From: RGIG6375 sp964472725
GTDB lineage: Bacteria > Bacillota > Clostridia > Oscillospirales > Oscillospiraceae
DNA: 64,000 nt
Assembly: GCA_964472725.1 (NCBI GenBank)
Contig: CAYYLZ010000006.1
Location: 1 to 64,000, forward strand
Reading direction: 5' to 3'
Shown here: in pieces, positions 9,260-17,971 of the stretch
Numbering within the stretch: position 1 is the stretch's first letter
Layout of the letters: each line of letters opens with the position of its first letter
The notes under the pieces: model-generated
Told to the model about the DNA's origin: nothing
The model's input: only the letters and a program-made list of their open reading frames with translations
The model's database searches: none
Position numbers and translations under genes: made by a program

Positions 9260-11441
9260 GCTTGCCGGCAGCGTGGCTGCGGTAATTTATCAGAACGAGG
9301 AGAACGGTTATACCGTCCTGCGTCTTGATACGGACGACGGAGGGACAGCTACGGTAGTTGGCTGCCTCCCCTTTGCCGTACCCGGCGAGCAGCTGCTTCT
9401 TGAGGGAACGTGGACAAATCATCAGACCCACGGTATGCAGTTCAAGGCGGAAACCGCGGAAAGACTTATGCCCTCCACCATAAATGATATTTATCTCTAC
9501 CTTTCTTCGGGTACAATAAAGGGCGTAGGCCCGGCCACCGCCAAGCTCATAGTGGAGCGCTTCGGGTCGGACAGCCTGCGCATAATGGACGAAGAGCCGG
9601 AGCGGCTGCAGGAAATAAAGGGCATCACCGCCAAGCGTGCCCGCGAGATAGGCGATGAATTCCGCCGCCAGACCTCCATGCGCCGCCTTATGGAGTTTTT
9701 CGCCCAGTACAATATCAAAATCGAGTACGCCCTGCGGCTCTATAAGAGCTACGGCGCGGACGCTCAGTCGGCGATAATGAATAATCCCTACATACTTGCC
9801 GACGAATATTTCGGTGCGGAGTTTGCCGAGGCGGACAGCCTCGCGCTCAGCCTTGGCTTTGAGTCGGATTGCCCCGAGCGAGTTGAGGCGGCGGCGACCT
9901 TCGAACTGAGCCATAACGCAAATAACGGACACACATTTATTCCCCGTAATAAGCTGGCGCTGGTGGCAGCCCAGCTTATCGGGGTCAGCGACGAAACCGC
10001 AGCCTCCGCCATCGACAGGCTCATTGACTGCGGCGAGATAGTATGCGAGAGCCTTGGCGGAGTAGAGGCATGCTATCTGAGCCGCCTTTATTATGCCGAA
10101 ACCTACGTTTCGGACAAGCTCAGGGCAATGGCCGCGGAAAATTATCTTGAGGAAACCAGCGCCGAGCGGCTTATCAGCGACGCCGAGCGGGATATGGGCA
10201 TAACCCTCGCCGAGGGTCAGCGTGAAGCTGTGCGAACCGCCGCCGTCTGCGGCGTGATGACCCTTACCGGCGGCCCCGGTACTGGTAAGACAACCACCGT
10301 GCGCGCCATATTGAAGCTCTTTGACAAGATGGGACTTACAACAGTCCTTGCCGCGCCTACGGGACGAGCCGCCAAGCGCATGAGCGAGTTGTGCGGTAAG
10401 GAAGCATCCACAATACACCGCCTTCTGGAAACGGGCTACGACACCGACCTGAGCGCGCTGGTGTTCAAGCGCGATAACAGCGACCCGCTGGACGCCCACG
10501 CGGTAATATTGGACGAGTGCTCCATGATAGATATCGTCCTCATGCAGGCGCTGCTGACCGCTCTGCCGCCCCGCTGCAGACTTGTGCTGGTAGGCGACGC
10601 CGACCAGCTGCCTTCCGTAGGCCCGGGCAATATGTTCTCCGACGTTATCCGCAGCGGAGTTATCCCCACCGTGCGCCTGCGTCAGGTGTTCCGACAGGCA
10701 GCCGAGAGCCGCATCGTGCGCAACGCCCACCTTATCAACGAGGGCGAAGTTCCCGATTTCAAGGAAAACAAGGGCGATTTCTTCTTCATGCGCCGCCGTG
10801 ACAGCGAAAGCGCGGTGGACACAATAATCGAGCTTTGCGCCAGCCGCCTGCCCAAGAATATGGGCATCGAGCCGGGGCAGATACAGGTGCTTTCGCCCAC
10901 CCGCCTTTACGGCACGGGTACGACTAATCTGAATAAACGGCTGCAGCAGGCCCTTAATCCGCCTCATACGGATAAGCCCGAAAAGCAGTTCGGCGACAAG
11001 GTGTACCGCCTTGGCGACCGTGTTATGCAGATACGCAATAACTACGATATAATGTGGCATAAAACCACCGGCGAGACCGGTACCGGCATTTTCAACGGCG
11101 ATGTTGGCCATATCTGCGAGCTGGACGAGAAGAACCAGTTGCTTATAGTGGACTTCGACGACCGCCGCGCCATGTACACCTTCGATATGCTGGGCGAGCT
11201 GGAACCGGCCTACGCCATGACTGTTCATAAATCTCAGGGCAGCGAGTACCGCGCGGTGGTGCTCTCCCTGATGAAAGGGGCGAGCAGCCTTATGTCACGG
11301 GCTGTGCTCTATACAGCAGTCACCCGCGCCCGTGAGCTGCTCATCATCGTGGGCGATACGGAAGTGGTGGAGGGCATGGTGGCCAACAATAAACCTCAGA
11401 AAAGGTACAGCGGCTTGCGGCTGCGGTTGATAGGCCAATGA
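9240..11441 (+). CDS. recD2: RecD-like 5'-3' DNA helicase RecD2
   Basis: A 733-residue superfamily 1B helicase, the RecBC-independent RecD2 type. The N-terminal OB-like domain (1-80) precedes a helix-hairpin-helix region (IKGVGPATAKLI near 92). Walker A GGPGTGKTTT is near 342, Walker B LDECSMID near 424 and the GDADQLPSVGPG motif near 452. The C-terminal SH3-containing module ends with AMTVHKSQGSEY. RecD2 unwinds DNA in replication-associated repair. The gene overlaps the upstream small membrane gene and overlaps comF by four bases (ATGA), so these are one operon. Confidence 0.95.
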   Translation: MEESRVELAGSVAAVIYQNEENGYTVLRLDTDDGGTATVVGCLPFAVPGEQLLLEGTWTNHQTHGMQFKAETAERLMPSTINDIYLYLSSGTIKGVGPATAKLIVERFGSDSLRIMDEEPERLQEIKGITAKRAREIGDEFRRQTSMRRLMEFFAQYNIKIEYALRLYKSYGADAQSAIMNNPYILADEYFGAEFAEADSLALSLGFESDCPERVEAAATFELSHNANNGHTFIPRNKLALVAAQLIGVSDETAASAIDRLIDCGEIVCESLGGVEACYLSRLYYAETYVSDKLRAMAAENYLEETSAERLISDAERDMGITLAEGQREAVRTAAVCGVMTLTGGPGTGKTTTVRAILKLFDKMGLTTVLAAPTGRAAKRMSELCGKEASTIHRLLETGYDTDLSALVFKRDNSDPLDAHAVILDECSMIDIVLMQALLTALPPRCRLVLVGDADQLPSVGPGNMFSDVIRSGVIPTVRLRQVFRQAAESRIVRNAHLINEGEVPDFKENKGDFFFMRRRDSESAVDTIIELCASRLPKNMGIEPGQIQVLSPTRLYGTGTTNLNKRLQQALNPPHTDKPEKQFGDKVYRLGDRVMQIRNNYDIMWHKTTGETGTGIFNGDVGHICELDEKNQLLIVDFDDRRAMYTFDMLGELEPAYAMTVHKSQGSEYRAVVLSLMKGASSLMSRAVLYTAVTRARELLIIVGDTEVVEGMVANNKPQKRYSGLRLRLIGQ

Positions 11442-12091
11442 AAAAGCTGATACAAAACCTTATTTATCCCCGCCGCTGTGTATTTTGCGGTGCGTTTTTG
11501 GATAAAAACTCCATTGAGGACGTTTGCCCCGATTGCGTGGACAAGCTGCCGTGGACGAAGAAAAAGTGTAAGTCAAAGGGCGAGTTCTTTTCGGAATGCC
11601 TGTCGCCGCTGTTCTACGAGGGCAGCGCGGGAGAAGCCCTGCGGCGCTTCAAGTTTATGGGCAAAACCTCTTACGCCCGGCAGATGGGCAGGCTCATAGC
11701 CCGCTGCGTGGGCGAAAACGGCAAGGGCGGCTACGAAGTGATAACATGGGTGCCCATAAGCCTCAGAAGAATGAGAAAGCGCGGCTACTGTCAGGCAAAG
11801 CTACTGGCCCGTGAGGTGGCAAAGGAGCTGGATATTCCCTGCGCCCGCCTGCTCCGTAAGCGCCGCCATACTCCGCCCCAGTCCACCCTTTCCGGACTGG
11901 CGGCACGAAAAGCAAATATAAGCGGTGCGTTCTGCGCCGAAGGAAAGAGCGGGATAGCCGGAAGAAGCGTCCTGCTCGTAGACGACGTTATTACCACCGG
12001 CGCTACGCTTTCCGAGTGCACCCGCATACTGCTTATGGCGGGAGCGAGGAACGTAAGCTGCGCCACTCTCTGTAAATCCACTAAAAAATAG
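11438..12091 (+). CDS. comF: ComF-family phosphoribosyltransferase-like protein
   Basis: A 217-residue protein with an N-terminal zinc-ribbon (Cys14-x2-Cys17 and Cys30-x2-Cys33) and a C-terminal type I phosphoribosyltransferase domain. The PRPP loop is VLLVDDVITTGATLSEC near 178. ComF proteins act in the cytosol during natural transformation, working with ComFA and PriA. Here comF sits alone, without comFA or comEA/EC, so a competence role is inferred from family only. It overlaps the recD2 stop codon. Confidence 0.9.
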   Translation: MKKLIQNLIYPRRCVFCGAFLDKNSIEDVCPDCVDKLPWTKKKCKSKGEFFSECLSPLFYEGSAGEALRRFKFMGKTSYARQMGRLIARCVGENGKGGYEVITWVPISLRRMRKRGYCQAKLLAREVAKELDIPCARLLRKRRHTPPQSTLSGLAARKANISGAFCAEGKSGIAGRSVLLVDDVITTGATLSECTRILLMAGARNVSCATLCKSTKK

Positions 12092-12106
12092 TCTGGAGGA
12101 GAAGCC

Positions 12107-13132
12107 ATGATATTCGGTAAGGATTTTGGCATAGACCTTGGAACATCAAACGTCATTATATATATGAAGGGCAAGGGCATAGTGCTCCGTGAGCCTGCCG
12201 TGGTTGCCGTGGATAAGAATACCGGCAAGCTGCTGGGCGTAGGTCTTGAGGCGCAGAAAATGCTGGGTCGTACCCCCGGCAACATCATCGCCATCAACCC
12301 CCTGCAGGACGGCGTTATATCCGATTACGAAATGACCGAGCGCATGCTCCGTGAGTTTATCCGCAAGATAACCTCCTTCAGCCTGCTCAAGCCCCGCCTG
12401 CTCATCACCATTCCCGGCAATATCACCGAGGTGCAGGAGCGCGCGGTCATCGACGCGGGTATGCAGTCCGGCGCCCGCAAGGTATACCTTATCGAGGAGA
12501 CCGTTGCCGCGGCCTACGGCGCGGGTCTGGATATTGCCCAGCCTGCCGGACGTATGCTCGTGGACATCGGCGGCGGCACCACCGATATCGCCGTGCTGTC
12601 CCTTTCCGGCGTGGTGGAGTCCAGCTCCATCAACGTGGCGGGCAACAGCTTTGACGAGGCTATCATCAAGTACGTCAAGAGAAAGCACAATATTCTCATC
12701 GGCGAGCGAACCGCCGAGGAGATAAAGATAAATCTCGGCTGCGTTTACCATAACGAGCGGGACGCCTCCATGGAGGTGCGCGGACGCTGCCTGCTCACCG
12801 GCCTCCCCAAGATGTTCACCATTCACTCAGACGAAATGCTGGACGCCTTCACCGACGTTACCGAGGATCTGCTGGACGCTCTGCGCAGCGTTCTTGAAAC
12901 CACGCCCCCCGAGCTGGTGGCGGATATCGCCGAGAACGGTATCACCGTAACCGGCGGCGGCAGCCTTGTGCGTGGTATTGATAAGCTCATCGAAGCCAAT
13001 ACCAATATCAAGACCCGTGTTGCCGAGGAGCCGGAAACCTGCGCTGCCAACGGCGCGGGCAAGGCTCTTGAATGGATAAACGATATGCAGGAGGGCACCA
13101 TCAATCTTGCCCGCCGCAAGCAGATGATGTGA
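12107..13132 (+). CDS. mreB: MreB-family actin-like rod-shape protein
   Basis: A 341-residue actin-like ATPase. The phosphate-1 motif GIDLGTSNV is at residue 6, the adenosine-side LVDIGGGTTDIAVLS near 149 and TGGGSLVRG near 284. MreB filaments guide lateral wall synthesis at the membrane. Ribosome binding site GGAGGAG is eight bases upstream. In many Firmicutes the order is radC-mreB-mreC-mreD; here mreB comes first, radC follows, and no mreC or mreD is present. It could therefore be an Mbl-type paralogue. Confidence 0.92.
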   Translation: MIFGKDFGIDLGTSNVIIYMKGKGIVLREPAVVAVDKNTGKLLGVGLEAQKMLGRTPGNIIAINPLQDGVISDYEMTERMLREFIRKITSFSLLKPRLLITIPGNITEVQERAVIDAGMQSGARKVYLIEETVAAAYGAGLDIAQPAGRMLVDIGGGTTDIAVLSLSGVVESSSINVAGNSFDEAIIKYVKRKHNILIGERTAEEIKINLGCVYHNERDASMEVRGRCLLTGLPKMFTIHSDEMLDAFTDVTEDLLDALRSVLETTPPELVADIAENGITVTGGGSLVRGIDKLIEANTNIKTRVAEEPETCAANGAGKALEWINDMQEGTINLARRKQMM

Positions 13133-13144
13133 TTATGGATAATA

Positions 13145-13846
13145 ATGATTATGGAAAATAAAGAGAAAAGTCTCCACGCGGGTCATCGTGAACGGCTGCG
13201 CAAACGCTTCCTCGCCTCCGGGCTTGAGGGCTTCGGCGACCATGAGGTGCTGGAGCTGCTGCTCTGCTACGCAATTCCCCGCCGTGACGTAAACGATATG
13301 GCTCACGCCCTTATAGACCGCTTTGGCAGCCTTGCGGGAGTGCTGGACGCACCCGCCGGTGAGCTGATGACTGTTCCGGGAATAGGGGAACAGGCGGCGG
13401 TACTGATAAAGCTCATACCCCAGTTGACCCGCAAATACCAGCTTTCCGGCATCAGGGGCAGTGGAAAGTCGGTGCTTGACACCGTGGAAAAAGCGGGCGA
13501 GTTCGTTATTCCTTGGTTCCAGAGCATGACCGAGGAAGCGGCGTATATGCTCTGTCTGGATAAGCGCTGCAGGCTTATAAACGTGCATACCATTGGCAAC
13601 GGTGACGAATTCAAAACCATAGCCTCCGCGAAGAGGCTGGTGGAGCTGGCTGTGCAGAATAAAGCGGAGTCCGTGCTGCTGGCCCATAATCACCCTGGCG
13701 GAACGCCCGTGCCCTCCGTAGAGGACGTGGCGGCCACCCGTCAGATAGCCGCCGCGCTGAGTTCCGTTGGAATACCCCTGACAGACCACCTTATAGTGGT
13801 GGGCAACGAGTTCGCATCAATGAACGAGTGCGGATATATGGATTGA
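13145..13846 (+). CDS. radC: RadC/DUF2466 JAB1-MPN domain protein
   Basis: A 233-residue RadC family protein. The N-terminal UPF0758-type helix-hairpin-helix part (VPGIGEQAAVLIKL near 76) precedes an MPN domain. Its JAMM metal motif is intact: HNHPGGTPVPSVED near 180, with an Asp/Glu at the end. The molecular role of RadC is not established despite the name. The gene lies 13 bases after mreB and 10 bases before uvrB, so it is probably in the same transcript. Confidence 0.92.
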   Translation: MIMENKEKSLHAGHRERLRKRFLASGLEGFGDHEVLELLLCYAIPRRDVNDMAHALIDRFGSLAGVLDAPAGELMTVPGIGEQAAVLIKLIPQLTRKYQLSGIRGSGKSVLDTVEKAGEFVIPWFQSMTEEAAYMLCLDKRCRLINVHTIGNGDEFKTIASAKRLVELAVQNKAESVLLAHNHPGGTPVPSVEDVAATRQIAAALSSVGIPLTDHLIVVGNEFASMNECGYMD

Positions 13847-13855
13847 GGTTAACAT

Positions 13856-15829
13856 ATGGCTGAATTCAAGGTCGTAAGTGAATATACGCCCTCCGGCGAC
13901 CAGCCGGAAGCCATAGATGCCCTTGTGCGGGGCGTTGAAACGGGGCTGGACGAGCAGACGCTTCTCGGCGTTACCGGCTCGGGCAAGACCTATACCATGG
14001 CCAAGGTCATTGAGCGGCTGCAGCGGCCTACGCTGGTGCTGGCTCATAATAAGACTTTGGCGGCGCAGCTGTGCTCGGAATTCCGCGAGTTTTTCCCAAA
14101 TAACGCGGTGGAGTACTTCGTCAGCTATTACGATTACTACCAGCCCGAGGCCTACATAGCCCACACCGACACCTATATAGAAAAGGACGCGGCCATAAAC
14201 GACGAGATAGAGCGCCTGCGCCACTCGGCAACCACATCGCTTTTCGAGCGCCGTGACGTTATCGTTGTGGCCTCCGTGTCCTGCATATACGGCCTGGGCG
14301 ACCCTATCGACTATAAAAACATGGTGCTCTCCCTCCGCGAGGGACAGACCCGTGACCGCGACGAGGTTATAAAGAAGCTCATTGAGATCCGCTATGAGCG
14401 AAACGATATCGCCTTCGACCGCAATATGTTCCGTGTCCGGGGCGATACCATAGAGATATTCCCGGTCTACGCAAGGGACTACGCCATTCGCGTGGAATTC
14501 TTCGGCGACGAGATAGACCGCATAAGCGAAATAAATCCCGTGACCGGCGCGGTGAGCCGCAGAGTTTCCCACACGGCCATATACCCCGCATCCCATTACG
14601 TTACCACCAAGGAAAAGATGGAGCGGGCGCTGAAGACTATCGAAGAGGAAATGAACCAACGCTGCGCATGGTTCAAGGAAGAGGAAAAACTGGTGGAGGA
14701 GCAGCGGTTGCGCCAGCGCACCATGTACGATATGGAGATGATGCGCGAGCTGGGCTACTGCACCGGCATCGAGAACTATTCCCGCATTATAAGCGAGCGT
14801 GCCCCCGGCAGCGCCCCCATGACCCTGCTGGACTACTTCCCCGAGGACTTCGTGCTCTTCGTGGACGAGTCCCACGTTACCCTGCCCCAGGTTCGCGCCA
14901 TGTACGCAGGCGACAGAGCGAGAAAGACAAGCCTTGTGGAATACGGCTTCCGCCTGCCCAGTGCCTTTGATAACAGACCGCTGAACTTTGACGAATTCAC
15001 GGAGAGAATAAACCAGGTAATCTATGTTTCCGCCACTCCCTCGGATTATGAGCGGGAGCGCTCGGGACAGATAGTGGAGCAGATAATCCGCCCCACCGGC
15101 CTTCTCGACCCCCTTATTTCCGTCCGGCCTACCGAGGGACAGATAGACGACCTTATCGGCGAGATAAATGCCCGCACAGAGCGCTCCGAGCGTGTGCTGG
15201 TGACTACGCTTACAAAGAAAATGGCGGAAAATCTCACCGAGTATCTGCAGAAATCCGGCATACGGGTGCGCTATATGCACCACGATATAACCAGCCTTGA
15301 GCGAATGGAGATAGTCCGCGATCTGCGCCTTGGCGAGTTCGATGTACTGGTGGGTATAAACCTGCTGCGCGAGGGTCTCGACCTGCCGGAGGTATCGCTG
15401 GTGGCCATACTGGACGCTGACAAGGAGGGCTTCCTCCGCAGCGAAACCAGCCTTATTCAGACCATAGGCCGTGCCGCGCGAAACGCCGACGGTCAGGTAA
15501 TAATGTATGCCGACACGGTCACGCCCTCCATGCGCCGCGCTATCGACGAGACCGAGCGACGCCGTGAGAAGCAGGACGCTTATAATAAGGCCAACGGCAT
15601 CGTTCCCAAGACGGTCATCAAGAGCGTCCGAGACCTTATCGAAATATCCCGCCCCGACGACGACAAGGGACGCAGCAAGCGCTCCGACGGCGTGAAGATG
15701 ACCAAGAAGGAGCGGGAGGAGGCGATCGCCAAGCTGGAGAAGGAAATGCAGCGCGCCTCCAAGCTGCTTGAGTTTGAATACGCAGCCGTGCTCCGCGACC
15801 GCATCATCAAGCTTCGCAACGAAAAATAA
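13856..15829 (+). CDS. uvrB: Excinuclease ABC subunit B
   Basis: A 657-residue UvrB of standard length, which loads at the lesion and recruits UvrC. Walker A GVTGSGKT is near 39 and the beta-hairpin that inserts between DNA strands includes YYDYYQPEAY near 92. Later come the VDESHVTLPQ helicase motif and GRAARN. The C-terminal UVR domain, which contacts UvrC, ends the protein after MTKKEREEAIAKLEKEM. The start is behind GAGGTTAAC and lies 10 bases after radC. Confidence 0.97.
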   Translation: MAEFKVVSEYTPSGDQPEAIDALVRGVETGLDEQTLLGVTGSGKTYTMAKVIERLQRPTLVLAHNKTLAAQLCSEFREFFPNNAVEYFVSYYDYYQPEAYIAHTDTYIEKDAAINDEIERLRHSATTSLFERRDVIVVASVSCIYGLGDPIDYKNMVLSLREGQTRDRDEVIKKLIEIRYERNDIAFDRNMFRVRGDTIEIFPVYARDYAIRVEFFGDEIDRISEINPVTGAVSRRVSHTAIYPASHYVTTKEKMERALKTIEEEMNQRCAWFKEEEKLVEEQRLRQRTMYDMEMMRELGYCTGIENYSRIISERAPGSAPMTLLDYFPEDFVLFVDESHVTLPQVRAMYAGDRARKTSLVEYGFRLPSAFDNRPLNFDEFTERINQVIYVSATPSDYERERSGQIVEQIIRPTGLLDPLISVRPTEGQIDDLIGEINARTERSERVLVTTLTKKMAENLTEYLQKSGIRVRYMHHDITSLERMEIVRDLRLGEFDVLVGINLLREGLDLPEVSLVAILDADKEGFLRSETSLIQTIGRAARNADGQVIMYADTVTPSMRRAIDETERRREKQDAYNKANGIVPKTVIKSVRDLIEISRPDDDKGRSKRSDGVKMTKKEREEAIAKLEKEMQRASKLLEFEYAAVLRDRIIKLRNEK

Positions 15830-15833
15830 AAAA

Positions 15834-15867
15834 ATATCTTCCAAACACAGGGAAGATATGGTACAAT
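15834..15867 (+). promoter_or_regulatory. Inverted repeat with possible plsY promoter
   Basis: ATATCTTCC (15834-15842) and GGAAGATAT (15851-15859) form a 9-bp perfect inverted repeat. TTCCAA (15839-15844) and TACAAT (15862-15867) are spaced by 17 bases, so the left arm would overlap the -35. The hairpin lacks a T-run on the plus strand, so it is more likely an operator or mRNA structure than a terminator. Confidence 0.4.
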
Positions 15868-15901
15868 CAGTTATATTAAATTGTAAAGTGAGGGTATAAA
15901 G

Positions 15902-16609
15902 ATGCTTACTCTTTGCCTGTTTATAGTTGCCATTGCCTCCTACCTGCTGGGTGCGATAAACGGCTCCATAATCGCCTCCAAGTACTTCTTCAAGAAGGAT
16001 ATTCGTGAGCTTGGCAGCGGCAACGCCGGCCTCACCAATTTCTATCGCAATTTCGGCACCAAGGGCATAGTTCTTGTTCTTGCCATTGATATCATCAAGA
16101 CTGCCGTAGCCGTATATCTGGGCTGGGCGCTTATCAAGCTTTTCGGTCATGGCATGGTGGGCAAGCTCTTCGCCGGCTTCTTTGTAATGCTGGGTCACGC
16201 TTTCCCTGTTTACTACGACTTCAAGGGCGGCAAGGGCGTTCTTTGCGGCGGTATCCTTGTGCTCATGATGGACTGGCGTATCGGCCTGCTCTGCTGGCTG
16301 GTATTCCTCATTGCAGTTATATTCACCAAGTATGTTTCTCTCGGCTCCGTCTGCGCCGGCGCAATGTGTCCCATCGGCACCGCCATTTTCGGCGGCTGGT
16401 GGCTGCAGGTCGTCCTCGCTCTCATGTGCGGCCTGCTGCTTATAGTCATGCACCGTCAGAATATTCTCCGCCTTATCGCGGGCAAGGAGCGCAAGCTTGA
16501 GCTTGGCGGCAAGCCCGCCGCGGTAAAGGAGCGTCCCGCAAAGGAAGCTAAACCCAAGCAGGAAGTCAAGTTCAACGTTTTTGAGGACGTAGATGACGAC
16601 GAAGAATAA
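15902..16609 (+). CDS. plsY: Acyl-phosphate:glycerol-3-phosphate acyltransferase
   Basis: A 235-residue polytopic membrane protein, the first enzyme of PlsX/PlsY glycerophospholipid synthesis. Motif 1 reads LGSGNAGLTNFYR (commonly SGNPGATNVLR), motif 2 GHAFPVYYDFKGGKG and motif 3 HRQNILRLIAGKE, all in their expected loops. The last 35 residues are a charged Lys/Glu-rich cytosolic tail ending VDDDEE, longer than in most PlsY. gpsA follows after a terminator and makes the glycerol-3-phosphate substrate. Confidence 0.93.
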   Translation: MLTLCLFIVAIASYLLGAINGSIIASKYFFKKDIRELGSGNAGLTNFYRNFGTKGIVLVLAIDIIKTAVAVYLGWALIKLFGHGMVGKLFAGFFVMLGHAFPVYYDFKGGKGVLCGGILVLMMDWRIGLLCWLVFLIAVIFTKYVSLGSVCAGAMCPIGTAIFGGWWLQVVLALMCGLLLIVMHRQNILRLIAGKERKLELGGKPAAVKERPAKEAKPKQEVKFNVFEDVDDDEE

Positions 16610-16619
16610 ATATATCATT

Positions 16620-16648
16620 CAGCGGGGCTAAGACCCCGCTGAGTTTTT
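16620..16648 (+). terminator. Terminator between plsY and gpsA
   Basis: CAGCGGGG (16620-16627) pairs with CCCCGCTG (16634-16641) and is followed by AGTTTTT. It leaves only about 16 bases before the gpsA start, so gpsA may depend on read-through. Confidence 0.75.
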
Positions 16649-16664
16649 ATCAGGAGAAAAACCT

Positions 16665-17672
16665 ATGAAAATATCAGTTCTTGAAAGCGGCAGCTGGGGT
16701 ACGGCTCTCGCGTCGGCCTTGGCAAGAAACGGCCATGCCGTCACGCTCCATTCCCTGCATACCCACCGCTCTCAGTTGCTCAGAGATACCCGTGAAAATC
16801 CCCGCCTGCCCGGCGTCACCCTGCCCGAAAATCTTGACTACGCCGATGGCCTCGCCGGCGTCGAGACCGCCGAAGCGGTGCTGGTGGTAACGCCCTCCAT
16901 CGCTGTAAGAGAAACGGCGAAGAGCCTGCGGGGCGTTGTCCGTGACGACGCAGTGATAATTTCCGCCGCCAAGGGCATTGAGCGGGGGACTTCTCTGCGA
17001 ATGAGTCAGGTCATAGCCGACGAAGTTGGTGGCGAGGAGCGCATCGCCGTGCTCTCCGGCCCCTCCCACGCGGAGGAGGTTGCCCGCGGTATACCCACCG
17101 GCTGCGTTGTGGCTTCTGTAAGTGAAAAGACCGCGCTTATGGTGCAGGAAATGATAATGAGCAAGGTGTTCCGCATTTATACCACCTCCGACGTTGTAGG
17201 CGTGGAGCTTTGCGGCGCGCTGAAAAATATCATCGCCATGTGCTCCGGCATCTGCATGGGACTGGGTTACGGTGATAACAGCAACGCCATGATGATGACC
17301 CGCGGCCTTAACGAGATGGCAAACCTTTGCGCCGCACTGGGAGGCAGAAAGGAGACCACCGCCGGTCTCGCCGGTGTGGGCGACCTTTTCGTTACCTGCA
17401 CCTCCCGACACTCCCGAAACCGCAGCGCCGGTATGTATATCGGGCAGGGCATGAGTGCTGAGGAGGCAAGTGTCAAGGTAGGCGCTATCGTCGAGGGATA
17501 TTATGCCACCGCCTCCGCCCTTGAGCTTTCGGGCAAGGCGGGCGTGGAAATGCCCATTGCCGCCGAGCTCGGCAAGGTGCTCTTCGAGGGCAAGGATCCC
17601 CGTACCGCCACCCTTGACCTTATGTCCCGCGCACCCCGCGCCGAGGACGACGAAAGCTGGCTCAACAGTTGA
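16665..17672 (+). CDS. gpsA: NAD(P)-dependent glycerol-3-phosphate dehydrogenase
   Basis: A 335-residue GpsA that reduces dihydroxyacetone phosphate to sn-glycerol-3-phosphate for phospholipid synthesis. Recognisable are SAAKGIERGT, LSGPSHAEEV near 125, the catalytic lysine region ALKNIIAMCSGIC near 186 and GLAGVGDLFVTC. The dinucleotide-binding loop is odd: the family norm LGAGSWGTALA reads LESGSWGTALA here. Codon 7 is GAA, so the first glycine of GxGxxG is Glu. The rest of the protein looks intact. It is paired with plsY upstream. Confidence 0.94.
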   Translation: MKISVLESGSWGTALASALARNGHAVTLHSLHTHRSQLLRDTRENPRLPGVTLPENLDYADGLAGVETAEAVLVVTPSIAVRETAKSLRGVVRDDAVIISAAKGIERGTSLRMSQVIADEVGGEERIAVLSGPSHAEEVARGIPTGCVVASVSEKTALMVQEMIMSKVFRIYTTSDVVGVELCGALKNIIAMCSGICMGLGYGDNSNAMMMTRGLNEMANLCAALGGRKETTAGLAGVGDLFVTCTSRHSRNRSAGMYIGQGMSAEEASVKVGAIVEGYYATASALELSGKAGVEMPIAAELGKVLFEGKDPRTATLDLMSRAPRAEDDESWLNS

Positions 17673-17692
17673 CACAAAGGGAATAATAACGC

Positions 17693-17731
17693 AGCCCTGA
17701 CCGGCTTCAAACTTCCGGTCAGGGCTTTTTT
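17693..17731 (+). terminator. gpsA terminator
   Basis: AGCCCTGACCGG (17693-17704) pairs perfectly with CCGGTCAGGGCT (17715-17726) and ends in TTTTTT. The T-run touches the inverted repeat that starts at 17731. Confidence 0.85.
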
Positions 17732-17770
17732 ATGCAAAAATTCTTTAAGACGGTAAAGAATTTTTGCATA
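17731..17770. promoter_or_regulatory. 17-bp perfect inverted repeat upstream of the sulfur operon promoter
   Basis: Arms 17731-17747 and 17754-17770 (TATGCAAAAATTCTTTA and its complement) enclose a 6-base loop. There is no T-run behind it on the plus strand, and it ends seven bases before the -35 at 17777. Its position fits a regulator binding site for the sulfur operon; no protein is assigned. Confidence 0.5.
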
Positions 17771-17776
17771 AACATA

Positions 17777-17805
17777 TTGACTTTGTATGCAGAAAGTGCT
17801 AATCT
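17777..17805 (+). promoter_or_regulatory. Promoter of metY-cysK-iscS-iscU-MOSC operon
   Basis: TTGACT (17777-17782), 17-base spacer, TAATCT (17800-17805). This leaves a leader of about 160 bases before metY that contains a tiny ORF with a good ribosome binding site. Confidence 0.55.
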
Positions 17806-17866
17806 GCTATAAACATACAATGTATATATGTTTATAGAGCAAGCCCATGAATAAGGTGGCGAGAAT

Positions 17867-17923
17867 ATGGAAAAATGGTTTGAGAGACTTGTTCGAGCTA
17901 ATTTCCGTTTTGGTCGAATGTGA
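17867..17923 (+). CDS. Possible leader peptide or decayed LDCC-type small protein
   Basis: ATG 17867 sits seven bases after AAGGTGG and encodes 18 residues, MEKWFERLVRANFRFGRM, then TGA. The start recalls, from memory only, small cysteine-motif (LDCC) proteins of about 40 residues, which begin K-W-F-E-x-L, continue A-N-x3-F-G and end with Asp-Cys-Cys. Here the Cys part is missing. A second frame, ATG 17847 to TGA 17957, is also open for 36 residues through the same bases but has a poor ribosome binding site. It may be a translated leader of the sulfur operon or a degraded gene. Confidence 0.3.
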   Translation: MEKWFERLVRANFRFGRM

Positions 17924-17971
17924 TACAGCGGTGATGTATATCAAAAATAACGACTGAAAGGAAATGACACA

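Noticed and set aside
17867..17960. UGA in the leader ORF read as selenocysteine
   Set aside because: No hairpin resembling a bacterial SECIS follows the UGA, and no selenoprotein machinery is in the window.
17777..17971. SAM riboswitch ahead of metY
   Set aside because: The conserved SAM-I aptamer blocks are not recognisable in the leader.
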